Positions 11,338-20,203 of a stretch of DNA of 64,000 nucleotides are shown one piece after another. Within the stretch, counting starts at the first letter, position 1. The number at the start of each line of letters is the position of its first letter. Source of the stretch: JACVRW01 sp963739095 (GTDB lineage Bacteria > Actinomycetota > Thermoleophilia > Solirubrobacterales > Thermoleophilaceae); the NCBI GenBank assembly GCA_963739095.1, contig CAVTZF010000018.1:124001-188000 (forward strand). Reading direction: 5' to 3'. Made by a program: the position numbers and the translations under genes. The notes beneath the pieces were generated by a model. That model had not been told where the DNA came from. It worked only from the letters and a program-made list of their open reading frames with translations, and made no database searches.

Positions 11338-13578
11338 GTGGGCCACCTAGTCGAAACAGACCGTCGTCCGGAAGGCGGCGCGACAACGACTGCGTCCGCG
11401 ACAGCGCTGGGTCGCCTGGGGGCGTGGGCGGCTGATCACCGACGGTTGCTCGTCATCCTCTGGGGCGTCGCCGTGCTCACCCTCGGGGCGCTGGCGCCGT
11501 TCGCGGACCGGGCGCTTTCGGGCGCCGGTTGGGAGGCTCCAGGGTCGGAGTCCGGGGAGGCTCGGAGGGCGATCGAGTCGCACTTTCCCGGGCAGGGAAC
11601 GTATGCGCTGTCGGTGCTTGTGGCGGGCCATCGCGCCCAGATCGGCGATCGGCCGATGCGCACGACGCTCGCCGCGGTGCAGAGAGTGCTTGGCGCCGAT
11701 CGGGCCGTGAGCGGGGTGCTCACGCCCGAGCGGGGCGTCACCGTTTCGCGGGATCGCCGCACCGCAATCGTCACGGGGCTGGCGGGCGCGCCGCCCTCGG
11801 AGATGGTCGAGGCGGCAGGCCGCCTCAAGGCCCGTCTCGCCCGGCTTTCCACGCGCGGCGTCACCGTCCGCCTGACCGGCCCGGCCGCAATGTGGTCTGA
11901 CTTCAACCACGCCAACAAGGCCGCGATGATGAAGTCCGAGGCGCTGTCCTGGCCGATCACGCTCACGCTGCTGGTGCTGGCGTTCGGCACCCTCGTGGCG
12001 GCCGGCCTGCCGCTCCTGCTGACGGTGGCGGGGCTGCTGGGCGCCGGCGGCCTGCTGTTCGTGTCCGGGCAGCTCCTTGACGTGTCGATCTGGGCGATGA
12101 ACTTCGCGATGATGTTCGCGATCGCGCTCGGGATCGACTACGCGCTGTTCATCGTGGTCCGTTTCCGCGGCGCGCTCGCAGAGGGACTTTCGCCGCGTGA
12201 CGCCACGGTGTACACGATGTCGACGGCCGGCAAGGCGGTGCTCGCGAGCGGCCTCACCGTGATTGCCGCTCTGCTCGCGGTGATGCTCGTGCCGGTACCG
12301 ACCTTTCGCTCCGTGCCGCTCGGGATCGTGCTGGCCGTCCTGTCGGTCCTCGCGGCCACCCTGACGCTGCTGCCCGCCGCGCTATCGGCGCTCGGCCACC
12401 GGATCAACGGGGGTCGAATACGCCTGCGCAGCGCGGCCGCCCATCGCAGCGAGGGCTTCGCCGCATGGGGTCGCCGCCTGTGGGCACGACCGCTGCCTTA
12501 CGCCGCCGCCGCCGTCGCGATCCTGCTGGTCCTCGCGGCGCCCGCGCTCGGACTGCGGACCGGGATGCCCACGATCGCTGTCGTGCCGCACGACGCCGAC
12601 TCACGCGAGGGTCACGCGCTCTTGGAGCGGGCGTTCGGGCCGGGCGCGCCGAGCCGGCTGCAGGTGGTGCTCGACGAACGCGACTTGGCGCGTGCCACGG
12701 CCGTCCTGAAGCGCGATCCGGGGATCGCGACGGTCACGTCCACGCAGCAAACCGAGGGCCGCGCTCTCCTCACCGCGGTACCCACAGCCGGTGAGGGCAG
12801 CCGTGAGCTGCGAGCGACGATCGACGCGGTGCGCGCCGAGCTCCCGACCACCGCGCTGGTGGGTGGTCCTGCTGCCGAGAACCGCGACCTCGAGCGGGCG
12901 CTTGTCTCGCGGCTCCCGCTGGTGGTCGGTGTCATCGTGGGCCTCGGATTCCTGCTCCTGGTGGTGCTGGTGCGGGCGCCGCTCGCAGCCGCGGCCGCGG
13001 TCGCGCTCAATCTGCTTGCGACCGCCGCGGCGTTCGGCGTCGCCCGGCTCGTGTTCCAGAACGGAGCGCTCGAGGGCTTGCTGGGCTTCGAGTCACAAGG
13101 ATTCGTGGACGCGTGGGCGCCGATCTTCTTCTTTGCCCTCGTGTTCGCGCTGGCGATGGACTACACGGTCTTCCTGCTGGTCACGACGAGGGAGGTGTAC
13201 CAGCGCACCGGCGACGCGCGCCAGGCTGTCGTCGAGGGTCTTGCCGGGACGGGTCGTGTGATCAACGCAGCCGCCGCGGTCATGGTCGTGGTGTTCATGA
13301 CGTTCGCGGTCGCGGGCCCGATCCCGCCCAAGGAGATGGGCTTCATCCTCGCGGTCGCGGTGCTGCTCGACGCCACGCTCGTCCGTCTGCTGCTGCAGCC
13401 GGTCGCCCTACGCCTGCTCGGGCCGCGGGCATGGTGGATGCCCCCTGGCTCGACCGCCTGTTGCCACGGTCTGGGCGGCTCCGGGAGATGCCACCGAGCC
13501 GCGGTCGGACGCGGGGCGTGGCGCGGGGCGGGGTCAAGCCGCGGCGCGCGCAGAGCTAGGTTTCGTTCCGAGCCGTGA
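11338..13578 (+). CDS. MMPL-family RND-type exporter
   Basis: The protein is about 746 aa with the RND/MMPL layout in two halves: one N-terminal membrane helix (around LLVILWGVAVLTLGALAP), a large extracytoplasmic loop, and helices 2-6 carrying FAMMFAIALGIDYALFIVVRFR; then the same pattern again with ALVFALAMDYTVFLLVTTRE. The acidic/Tyr motifs GIDYALF and AMDYTVF in the central helices are the proton-relay signature. MMPL proteins export lipids, siderophores or drugs. The last ~45 residues are Arg/Gly/Cys-rich and not typical, perhaps read-on past the ancestral end. A TetR regulator follows after 28 nt and is its likely regulator. Confidence 0.85.
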   Translation: MGHLVETDRRPEGGATTTASATALGRLGAWAADHRRLLVILWGVAVLTLGALAPFADRALSGAGWEAPGSESGEARRAIESHFPGQGTYALSVLVAGHRAQIGDRPMRTTLAAVQRVLGADRAVSGVLTPERGVTVSRDRRTAIVTGLAGAPPSEMVEAAGRLKARLARLSTRGVTVRLTGPAAMWSDFNHANKAAMMKSEALSWPITLTLLVLAFGTLVAAGLPLLLTVAGLLGAGGLLFVSGQLLDVSIWAMNFAMMFAIALGIDYALFIVVRFRGALAEGLSPRDATVYTMSTAGKAVLASGLTVIAALLAVMLVPVPTFRSVPLGIVLAVLSVLAATLTLLPAALSALGHRINGGRIRLRSAAAHRSEGFAAWGRRLWARPLPYAAAAVAILLVLAAPALGLRTGMPTIAVVPHDADSREGHALLERAFGPGAPSRLQVVLDERDLARATAVLKRDPGIATVTSTQQTEGRALLTAVPTAGEGSRELRATIDAVRAELPTTALVGGPAAENRDLERALVSRLPLVVGVIVGLGFLLLVVLVRAPLAAAAAVALNLLATAAAFGVARLVFQNGALEGLLGFESQGFVDAWAPIFFFALVFALAMDYTVFLLVTTREVYQRTGDARQAVVEGLAGTGRVINAAAAVMVVVFMTFAVAGPIPPKEMGFILAVAVLLDATLVRLLLQPVALRLLGPRAWWMPPGSTACCHGLGGSGRCHRAAVGRGAWRGAGSSRGARRARFRSEP

Positions 13579-13593
13579 CATAACGGTTCCGGC

Positions 13594-13599
13594 TAGGCT
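13594..13599 (+). promoter_or_regulatory. Candidate -10 box of the TetR gene at 13607
   Basis: TAGGCT ends 7 nt before GTG 13607. Just upstream, GTTTCG (13560-13565) matches a half-site of the operator at 15793-15812. Confidence 0.4.
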
Positions 13600-13606
13600 T
13601 GCCGGT

Positions 13607-14275
13607 GTGGGAGCGCGCTCAGACACGTCAGCAAGGGTGACCTCCGTGGGTCGTCCCCGTGATCCGCAGATCGACACCGCGGTCCTCGACGCCACGGCAA
13701 CCGTGCTGGGCCGGTCCGGATACGGCGGGCTTACGCTCGAGGAGGTCGCCCGCCAGGCCGCAACCACAAAACCGGCGATCTACAGGCGGTGGGCCAGCCG
13801 CCAGCGCCTCGTGCTCGCGGCACTCGGACGCCGGCTGGGCGCCGCGCGAGCGCCGGACACCGGCTGCACCCTCTGCGATCTGGACGAGTGCCTCAAGGTG
13901 TTCGTGGCCGCGTTCCGGCGCATGCCGCCCGGCGTGCTGGGGCCGCTGTACGCCGACTGCGCCGGCGAACCAGAGCTCCGCAAGGCCTTCATGGCGACGT
14001 TGTTCGAGCCGCCCCGGGCCGCCGTCCGCGAGACGCTGGAACGGGCGTACACCCGCGGCGATCTGCGCGACGACGTCGATCTCGAACTGATCCTCGACCT
14101 GCTCGGCTCCCTGATCTACTACCGCGCGTTGTTCGGGCACGCTCCCACGAGCGACCGCGAGATCGAGGCGGCGGTCGAGGCGTTGCTCCAGGGGATCGCA
14201 GGCGACTATCCGGCGCTGCTCGAGCACAGTCGCCAGGTGAGCGGGGCGCCGAAGCTCCATCGGCTGCACGCTTGA
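13607..14275 (+). CDS. TetR/AcrR-family transcriptional regulator
   Basis: The 222-aa protein has an N-terminal helix-turn-helix (about 15-62): LDATATVLGRSGYGGLTLEEVARQAATTKPAIYRRWASRQRLV, here split by the usual TetR turn. The C-terminal domain is helical and matches the TetR_C-type ligand domain. It sits between the MMPL exporter (same strand) and the DHA2 exporter (convergent, 11-nt gap), so it probably represses one or both. A half-site GTTTCG upstream of it recurs in the full operator at 15793-15812 before the DHA2 gene. GTG 13638 is a possible shorter start. Confidence 0.85.
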   Translation: MGARSDTSARVTSVGRPRDPQIDTAVLDATATVLGRSGYGGLTLEEVARQAATTKPAIYRRWASRQRLVLAALGRRLGAARAPDTGCTLCDLDECLKVFVAAFRRMPPGVLGPLYADCAGEPELRKAFMATLFEPPRAAVRETLERAYTRGDLRDDVDLELILDLLGSLIYYRALFGHAPTSDREIEAAVEALLQGIAGDYPALLEHSRQVSGAPKLHRLHA

Positions 14276-14286
14276 TCGGGTTGGCG

Positions 14287-15768
14287 TCAGTGACGGCCGC
14301 CCCGGAGCGGCAACGCCAGGGCCCGCGGGCAGGGCGCCCGGCTCGGTGTCGCCGGGGCGGGTCGCAGGTTGAGAGCCACCACGGCTGTCGCCGCGATTCC
14401 ACCCGCGACGACAAGCACCGCGGCACTGAGCCCATCTGCGCTGGCCGCCCTCAGGGACTCGCCCTCAAGCCCGTGGGTGCCCGAGTTCGCCACAAGGACG
14501 AGCAGGGCGAGGCCCACAGCGGCACCGATCGAGGTGCTGGTCGAGGCCACGCTCGATGCCACGCCCTGCTCGCGGTCGCGCACTCCGGTGCCCGCTGCGA
14601 TGAACATCGCCGTGAACACAACGCCGTCGCCGATGCTCAGCAGAATGAGGCCGGGGATCAGGGCGGCGTACGAGCCGCTCGGGGACATCGCGAGGCCGAG
14701 GAGCAGCGCCCCGACCGTGCCGACCACCAGCGCCCCGAAGAGGGTGGGCCTGAGCCCACAACGCGTGACCAGCCGACCCGCGAGCGTCGAGCCGGTGACC
14801 ACGATTGCGGTCGGCAACAGGAACGCGAGCCCGGTCTGCAGCGGGTCGTAACGATGCACGTCCTGGAGGTAGAGCGTGAGGAAGTAGAGCACCGACCCGA
14901 ACGTGGCCCAGAACAGGAACGCAATCGCCACGGCCGTCACCAAGTTGCGATTGGCGAGCAACCCCCGCGGCAGCAGCGGATCTGAACTGCCGCGCTCGAT
15001 GAGCGCGAAAGTCGTCAGCACCACCACACCCCCGGCCCCGCCGATGAGAACCGCGGGCGAGTCCCAGCCGAGCCCGGGGCCGCGCACCAGCGCGAACACG
15101 ATCAGCGTCACCCCTAGCGTCGCGCTCAACGCGCCAGCCAAGTCGAAACTGCGGCCCTGCTCGACTTCCCCGTCGGCCGGTATCAGCCTGAAGGCGAGCA
15201 GTGCTGCGCTGCCGGCAAGAGGCACGTTGACGTAGAACACCGCCTCCCAGCCGAGCGCTTCAGTGAGCACGCCTCCGAGCAAGACACCGGTCACGAGCCC
15301 AGCCGCTCCCGCGCCTCCCCAGATCGCCACCGCGCGGTTGCGCTCCTGCCCCTCCGCGAATGTCGTGTTGACGAGCGAGAGGGTCGCCGGGAACACCAGC
15401 GCCCCCGCGAGTCCCTGGAGCGCGCGGGCGGCCAGCAACACCGCGGCGCTCGGAGCAAAGGCGCCCAGCAGCGACGCGCACGCGTACAGCGACAGCCCTG
15501 CGACCAACACGCGTCGCCGGCCCAGCAGATCCGCCGCCCGGCCGCCCAAGAGAAGGAAGCCGGCGGACGTCACGGCGTAGGCGCTGATCACGCCTTGGAG
15601 CGTCTGCGCCGAGAAGTCGAGCTCGCGCCCGATCTCCGGCAACGCGACCACCACGATGTACTGGTCGAGTGACACGATCAGCATCGCGAAGGCCAGCAGC
15701 GCCAGCGCGGCGGCCTTGCCAGATCCGCCGTACCTCTCTCCTGGGGGGACGGTGACAGCGCGAGACAT
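14287..15768 (-). CDS. DHA2-type MFS multidrug exporter
   Basis: The 493-aa protein is consistent with 14 membrane helices, the EmrB/QacA drug:proton antiporter layout. Helix 1 carries FAMLIVSLDQYIVVVALPEI, where the Asp is the conserved motif-D1 residue; the loop GGRAADLLGRRRV is MFS motif A; IWGGAGAAGLVTGVLLGGVL is motif C of antiporters. A good ribosome-binding site (AGGAG) lies before the ATG. Upstream is a strong TetR-like operator. It would export a drug or hydrophobic cation; the specific substrate is not readable. Confidence 0.9.
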   Translation of the reverse strand: MSRAVTVPPGERYGGSGKAAALALLAFAMLIVSLDQYIVVVALPEIGRELDFSAQTLQGVISAYAVTSAGFLLLGGRAADLLGRRRVLVAGLSLYACASLLGAFAPSAAVLLAARALQGLAGALVFPATLSLVNTTFAEGQERNRAVAIWGGAGAAGLVTGVLLGGVLTEALGWEAVFYVNVPLAGSAALLAFRLIPADGEVEQGRSFDLAGALSATLGVTLIVFALVRGPGLGWDSPAVLIGGAGGVVVLTTFALIERGSSDPLLPRGLLANRNLVTAVAIAFLFWATFGSVLYFLTLYLQDVHRYDPLQTGLAFLLPTAIVVTGSTLAGRLVTRCGLRPTLFGALVVGTVGALLLGLAMSPSGSYAALIPGLILLSIGDGVVFTAMFIAAGTGVRDREQGVASSVASTSTSIGAAVGLALLVLVANSGTHGLEGESLRAASADGLSAAVLVVAGGIAATAVVALNLRPAPATPSRAPCPRALALPLRGGRH

Positions 15769-15792
15769 GGGGAACTCCTAGTCGTTCCGTGT

Positions 15793-15812
15793 GTTTCGAT
15801 TCGATACGAAAC
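15793..15812. promoter_or_regulatory. TetR-like operator before the DHA2 exporter
   Basis: GTTTCGATTCGATACGAAAC is a 20-bp palindrome with 8 of 10 pairs matched (arms GTTTCG and CGAAAC). It lies 25 bp upstream of the exporter start, within the promoter region. The TetR protein encoded at 13607 is the natural candidate to bind it. Confidence 0.65.
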
Positions 15813-16008
15813 ATAACGAAATCCGAGCAGCCCGTCTCCGCCTCGGGAGCGGCTCGAGGGTCAATCGCCGGGCATCCCTGCGGCAGCGCCTGTCAACGGA
15901 GACGACTCACGGGACCGAGACTCATCGATCCGAGTGCCAGGTCACCTTCCGCGACACAGGCCGCGCGCACGAGCAGCAGCCGGCCCGCCCGCCTCGCTGA
16001 CGCGCGCC

Positions 16009-16608
16009 TCAGGCGGCTTCGCTCTGCCGCTCTGCCTCGCGCAGCTCGCGCAGCGCCCGCTTGCGCTCGTCGCGGCTCGTGCGGTCCAGGATCAGCACGC
16101 CGTCGAGGTGGTCCAGCTCGTGCTGGATCACGCGGGCCTCGAGGCCGGATGCCTCGACGCTGCGCGCCTCCCCCTGCTCGTCCTGGGCGCGCACGCGCAC
16201 ATGGACCGGCCGCTCGACGTCGACCATCACGCCGGGGATCGAAAGGCAACCTTCGTCGCTGCCCTCGCGGTCATCGCTCGACCACTCGATCTCGGGGTTG
16301 ACGAGAGTGACCAGCGGGGCATCGGGGCCGACCCGGTAGACGAGCAGCCGTTGCGAGATGCCGAGCTGCGGCGCGGCGAGCCCCACGCCGAGGGCGTCGT
16401 TCATGAGGCCCGCCATGCGGGCGACCTGCTGGCGGAGCGAGTCGTCGAAGCGATCGACGGGTGTGGCGCGGGATTTCAGGACCGGGTCGCCGAGGCGCCG
16501 GATGAAGGACATGGCGGCGGCGCGCCTGGCCTCGAGCTCGGGATCGAGCTCGGGTGTGTCCTCGTCTTCGTGCTGAACCTCAACCTCGAGATCGCGCTCC
16601 TCTGACAT
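16009..16608 (-). CDS. def: Peptide deformylase
   Basis: The 199-aa enzyme has all three deformylase motifs: GVGLAAPQ (74-81), EGCLS (119-123, metal-ligand Cys121) and QHELDH (162-167, metal ligands His163 and His167, catalytic Glu164). It removes the formyl group from nascent proteins at the ribosome. An acidic extension of about 33 residues (EVQHEDEDTPELDPELE) precedes the usual start; an internal ATG at residue 33 (MSFIRRLGDPVLK) would give the standard length. The -10 box favours the longer form. Confidence 0.93.
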   Translation of the reverse strand: MSEERDLEVEVQHEDEDTPELDPELEARRAAAMSFIRRLGDPVLKSRATPVDRFDDSLRQQVARMAGLMNDALGVGLAAPQLGISQRLLVYRVGPDAPLVTLVNPEIEWSSDDREGSDEGCLSIPGVMVDVERPVHVRVRAQDEQGEARSVEASGLEARVIQHELDHLDGVLILDRTSRDERKRALRELREAERQSEAA

Positions 16609-16616
16609 CGGTTTTG

Positions 16617-16622
16617 AGTCTA
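16617..16622 (-). promoter_or_regulatory. Candidate -10 box of def
   Basis: On the minus strand TAGACT ends 8 nt before the ATG at 16608, without a Shine-Dalgarno sequence. Confidence 0.4.
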
Positions 16623-16641
16623 ACGCGGCGACGCGAAGCGA

Positions 16642-18813
16642 CTACTGAGGGTCGACGTCGACCGCGAAGGCGACCGTTGCGTGCGCGCGGTCCGCGGCCA
16701 CCGCCTCGACCGCCGCGCGGACCGCGGCGATCGCCTCGGCTCGCCGCGGCGTCCGCACGACGAGCTGGGCGCGCTGGCGCGCCTGGCGCCGGAAGAGCGG
16801 TGCGGGACCGAGCACCGGCACCCCCGCCTCGGCGATGCGCTCGCGCAGGGCATCGGCCGCGGCCAGCTCCGTACCTTCCTCGACAGACGAGCACACCACC
16901 CTGATCAGGTGCCCGTGCGGCGGATAGCCGAGTGCGGCGCGTCGCTCGAGCTCGCCCGCGAGGAAGCCGTCAGCGTCGTGGCGGGCAGCGAGCTCGAGGG
17001 CGCGCGCGGACGGGTCGAGCGCCTGCACGATCACGCGGCCGCCGCGCGGGCCGCGGCCGCTGCGGCCTGCCAGCTGCGCGACAAGCGCGAACGTGCGCTC
17101 CTCGGCACGGAAGTCGGGGAAGCGCAGCGTGGCGTCGGCGTCGAGCACCACGCCCAGCGTCACGTCCGGAAAGTCGTGCCCCTTGGCGACCATCTGCGTC
17201 CCGACGAGCACGGCCGCCGGCGCCGCCTCGAAGCGGCCCAGCACCGACTGGACGCCCTCGGCTGCCGCGCTGTCCGCATCGAGGCGAAGGACCGGCAGCG
17301 GCGCCACCAGCTCCTCGAGTTCGCGCTCGAGTTGCTCGGTGCCGGCACCGTGGCGCGCCACCGACACCGAGTTGCAGTCGGGGCACGCGCGCGGAACCGC
17401 CTCGCTGTGGCCGCAGTGGTGGCAGGCGACCTCGGCCGCCGACCGGTGGAGCACGAGCGTGACGTCGCAGTTCGGGCACTCCCACACCCGACCGCACTCG
17501 CGGCAGGAGAGGAAGTTCGACCACCCGCGCCGGTTCAGCAGCACGATCGCCTTCTCCCCGCGGCGGCGGACGCCGTCGAGAGCGCGTCGCGTTTCCTCGT
17601 GCAGCGGGCCGGACGCGCCCAGCATCCCGACGAGCTCGACCGGCGGCAGGCCACGGCCGTCGACCCGGCGCGGCAGCCGGACGCGCTCGTAACTCTGGAC
17701 GCTCTCCGGCCGCGGCGTGGCGCTGCCGGCCACGAGCAGCGCCCCCTCGACCGCCGCGCGGCGCTCGGCGACCGTGCGGGCGTCGTAGCGGGGGTCGCCC
17801 TCCTGCTTGTAGGAGCCGTCGTGCTCCTCGTCGACCACGATCAGCCCGAGGTCGCCGAACGGGGCGAAGACAGCGGAGCGCGGGCCAACGCACACGCGCG
17901 CCTCGCCGCGCCGCATCCGCCACCACTCGTCGTAGCGCTCGCGCTGCGAGAGCTGAGAGTGCATGACGGCGACGGCGTCGCCGAAGCGCTCGACGAAGCG
18001 GCCGGCGGTCTGCGGCGTGAGCGCGATCTCCGGCACCAGCACGATCGCCGAGCGCCCCCGCTCGAGCGCCGTCGCGACGGCGCGCAGGTAGACCTCCGTC
18101 TTGCCGCTGCCGGTAACGCCGTGGAGCACGATCGGAGCGCCCGGCCCGGCGCCCGCATCCAGGCGGCCTTCGATCTCCGCCAGGGCGGCTGCCTGGTCCG
18201 CGGTCGGCTCGGCCGCAGCCGAACGCGCGCCGACACTCTGCAGCTGCGGCCGCCGCGGCGGCTCGAGCGCGTTCTCGAGCCGCACGAGCCCGCGCCGCTC
18301 GAGCGAGCGCAACGTCGAGTGATCGCAGGCCGCCCGGCGGCCGAGCTCGGCGGCGCCCAGCGACCCGTCGCGGAGCTCCGTGAGCGCGGAGCGCTGGCGC
18401 GTCCCGAGCCGCTCCCCGCCCGCCAGCGCGGCCTCGCCCGCCGGCGTGAGCGACGCGCGCAGCGATCGGCGCGGCACGAGCGGCCGGGCGGCGCCGGTGC
18501 CGGTGCCCGGCGGCAGCACGAGTGCCAGCCCCCGCGCGGGCGTCGAGACGTACTCGAGCGCCACCCACAGGCCGAGCGCGACGAGCGCCTGCGGCACGTC
18601 CGCCTCCAGCATCGCAAGCGGCTCGGCGAGCCGCTCCGGTGGCAGCTCGCTCTCCTCGGCCAGGTCCACGACGACCCCGAGCAGGCGCTGGCGGCCGAAC
18701 GGAACGACCAGCATGCTGCCCACGCCCGCAGCTGCCAGCTCACCGTCGAGGCGGTAGTCGAACGGCCCGCGCAGCGCGCGCGCAGGGGTGAGCGGCTCGA
18801 CCTTGGCGATCAC
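16642..18813 (-). CDS. priA: Primosomal replication-restart helicase PriA
   Basis: The 723-aa protein has the 3'-DNA-binding N-terminal domain, a superfamily 2 helicase core with Walker A GVTGSGKTEVYLRA (about 232-245) and a DEEH box in VVDEEHDGSYKQEGDPRYD (about 324), and the two zinc-binding clusters CRECGRVWECPNC and CHHCGHSEAVPRACPDC (about 437-480). Both Walker motifs and all eight cysteines are intact, unlike the ATPase-dead PriA of some actinobacteria such as Mycobacterium. PriA reloads the replisome at stalled forks. The GTG at 18813 gives the family N-terminus (VIAKVEPLTPARAL); longer in-frame extensions run into the divergent gene. Confidence 0.92.
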   Translation of the reverse strand: MIAKVEPLTPARALRGPFDYRLDGELAAAGVGSMLVVPFGRQRLLGVVVDLAEESELPPERLAEPLAMLEADVPQALVALGLWVALEYVSTPARGLALVLPPGTGTGAARPLVPRRSLRASLTPAGEAALAGGERLGTRQRSALTELRDGSLGAAELGRRAACDHSTLRSLERRGLVRLENALEPPRRPQLQSVGARSAAAEPTADQAAALAEIEGRLDAGAGPGAPIVLHGVTGSGKTEVYLRAVATALERGRSAIVLVPEIALTPQTAGRFVERFGDAVAVMHSQLSQRERYDEWWRMRRGEARVCVGPRSAVFAPFGDLGLIVVDEEHDGSYKQEGDPRYDARTVAERRAAVEGALLVAGSATPRPESVQSYERVRLPRRVDGRGLPPVELVGMLGASGPLHEETRRALDGVRRRGEKAIVLLNRRGWSNFLSCRECGRVWECPNCDVTLVLHRSAAEVACHHCGHSEAVPRACPDCNSVSVARHGAGTEQLERELEELVAPLPVLRLDADSAAAEGVQSVLGRFEAAPAAVLVGTQMVAKGHDFPDVTLGVVLDADATLRFPDFRAEERTFALVAQLAGRSGRGPRGGRVIVQALDPSARALELAARHDADGFLAGELERRAALGYPPHGHLIRVVCSSVEEGTELAAADALRERIAEAGVPVLGPAPLFRRQARQRAQLVVRTPRRAEAIAAVRAAVEAVAADRAHATVAFAVDVDPQ

Positions 18814-18820
18814 GCCTCCG

Positions 18821-18826
18821 AACCTA
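18821..18826 (-). promoter_or_regulatory. Candidate -10 box of priA
   Basis: On the minus strand TAGGTT ends 7 nt before GTG 18813. Confidence 0.4.
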
Positions 18827-18871
18827 CGATCCGAGCCGGACGGCGCAGCGTGGCCCCGAAACGGGAACGAT

Positions 18872-20008
18872 GTGGGCGTGGCGATCGACTTCGACGCAGA
18901 GGGGCTGCTCGACGGCCTGACGGGCCAGCCGGCGCGCGCGGCCCGCCTCGAGCTGCTGCGAACGCTCGAGCGGGAGGGCTTCACGCTCGACGAGCTGCGC
19001 CGCGCCGCAGGCGAGGACCGGCTCGCGTTGCTGCCGGTCGAGCGCGTGCTCGAGGCGGAGGGCCCGCGCCACACCCTGCGTGAGGTCGCGGAGGCTTCCG
19101 GGCTCGAGCTCAGCTTCCTGGAGCGGGCTCGCCGCGCGCTCGGCGACCCGGCGGTCGAGCCCGACGCGCGCGTCCTCACCGACGAGGAGCTCGAGCTCGC
19201 GCGGCACGCCAAGACGCTGCTCGACGCGGGCCTCGACGAGGAGAGCTTCTTCGAGCTGATCAGGGTGATGAGCCACTCGCTCGACTCGATCGCATCCGCG
19301 CTCGTGGCGACGCTCGGCCAGGCCCTGCTCCAGCCGGGTGACACCGAGCGCGACCTCGGCCTGCGCTACGCCGAGTCGCTGCGGATGCTCGCGCCGCTGG
19401 CAGGCCCGGCGCTCGAGCTGATCCTGAATCGTCGCCTGCGCGAGCAGATCCGCGACGCCGTGATCGGGCGCGCCGAGCTCGAGAGCGGGCGGCTGCCCGG
19501 CGCGCAGGACGTGTTCGTGGCATTCGTCGACATCGTCGGCTTCACGGAGCTCGGCGAGAAGGTGCCGGCTGACGAGCTCGGCGCCGTCGTGCGGGACTTC
19601 GAGCGGCGCGTTGAAGCCGCCGTCGAGCCGCCGGTGCGGCTGGTCAAGACGATCGGTGACGCGGCCATGCTCGTCTCATACGAGCCCGACCCGCTGCTGG
19701 AGACGGTCCTCAGCCTGGTCGACTCCTCCAGCGAGGACCGACGCGAGCTGCTGCTGCGCGGAGGGATCGCCGACGGCGAGGCGCTGCAGCGTGCGGGTGA
19801 CTGGTACGGGCGCCCCGTGAACCTCGCCAGCCGGCTCACCGCCTTCGCGCGCCGCGGCAGCGTCGTCGCGACGGGCGAGGTGCGCAAGACCGCGCGCGGC
19901 GACTACCGCTGGTCGTTCGCCGGCAACCGCCGTTTCAAGGGGGTGGCGGGCGAGGTGGCCGTCTACCGCGTGCGCGCCGCGTCCCCGTCCGGACAGCCGT
20001 CGCCCTAA
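18872..20008 (+). CDS. Class III adenylate cyclase with N-terminal autoregulatory domain
   Basis: About 378 aa. The N-terminal half (to about 190) is helical and resembles the regulatory domain of mycobacterial Rv1264, which inhibits the cyclase at neutral pH. The C-terminal half is a class III cyclase domain with FVDIVGFTELGE (first metal Asp), RLVKTIGDAAML (adenine-selecting Lys and second metal Asp) and YGRPVNLASRL (transition-state Asn and Arg), so it should be active as a homodimer making cAMP. No membrane segment. GTG 18872 or 18878 are both possible; the longer frame from 18788 overlaps priA and is unlikely. It is divergent from priA. Confidence 0.85.
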   Translation: MGVAIDFDAEGLLDGLTGQPARAARLELLRTLEREGFTLDELRRAAGEDRLALLPVERVLEAEGPRHTLREVAEASGLELSFLERARRALGDPAVEPDARVLTDEELELARHAKTLLDAGLDEESFFELIRVMSHSLDSIASALVATLGQALLQPGDTERDLGLRYAESLRMLAPLAGPALELILNRRLREQIRDAVIGRAELESGRLPGAQDVFVAFVDIVGFTELGEKVPADELGAVVRDFERRVEAAVEPPVRLVKTIGDAAMLVSYEPDPLLETVLSLVDSSSEDRRELLLRGGIADGEALQRAGDWYGRPVNLASRLTAFARRGSVVATGEVRKTARGDYRWSFAGNRRFKGVAGEVAVYRVRAASPSGQPSP

Positions 20009-20190
20009 CAGGAGGAGGAGGCGATCGAGCTGCCCGGATGCGAGGACGGGTCGCGCGCCGCGTGACGGCATGGCGGCCCCGACAAGGGCCATCGCGCGGG
20101 CCGACCTTCGACACCCCTCGCCCCGCTTTTGCGATGGCCGTCGTCGCGACCGCCTCGCCCGAGAATCGCCACAACGGCCCGATGCAGGCC

Positions 20191-20196
20191 TACTAT
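20191..20196 (+). promoter_or_regulatory. Candidate -10 box of the TetR gene at 20204
   Basis: TACTAT ends 7 nt before ATG 20204 and has no ribosome-binding site after it. Confidence 0.5.
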
Positions 20197-20203
20197 TCCC
20201 CCG

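Noticed and set aside
15791..16000. Small plus-strand open frame between the DHA2 exporter and def
   Set aside because: It begins in the operator, has no ribosome-binding site and is full of low-complexity Arg/Thr; typical of chance frames in GC-rich DNA.
16642..19344. 900-residue version of PriA starting inside the cyclase gene
   Set aside because: The extra N-terminal ~177 residues are Ser/Arg-rich shadow translation of the divergent cyclase gene; the family N-terminus starts at GTG 18813.
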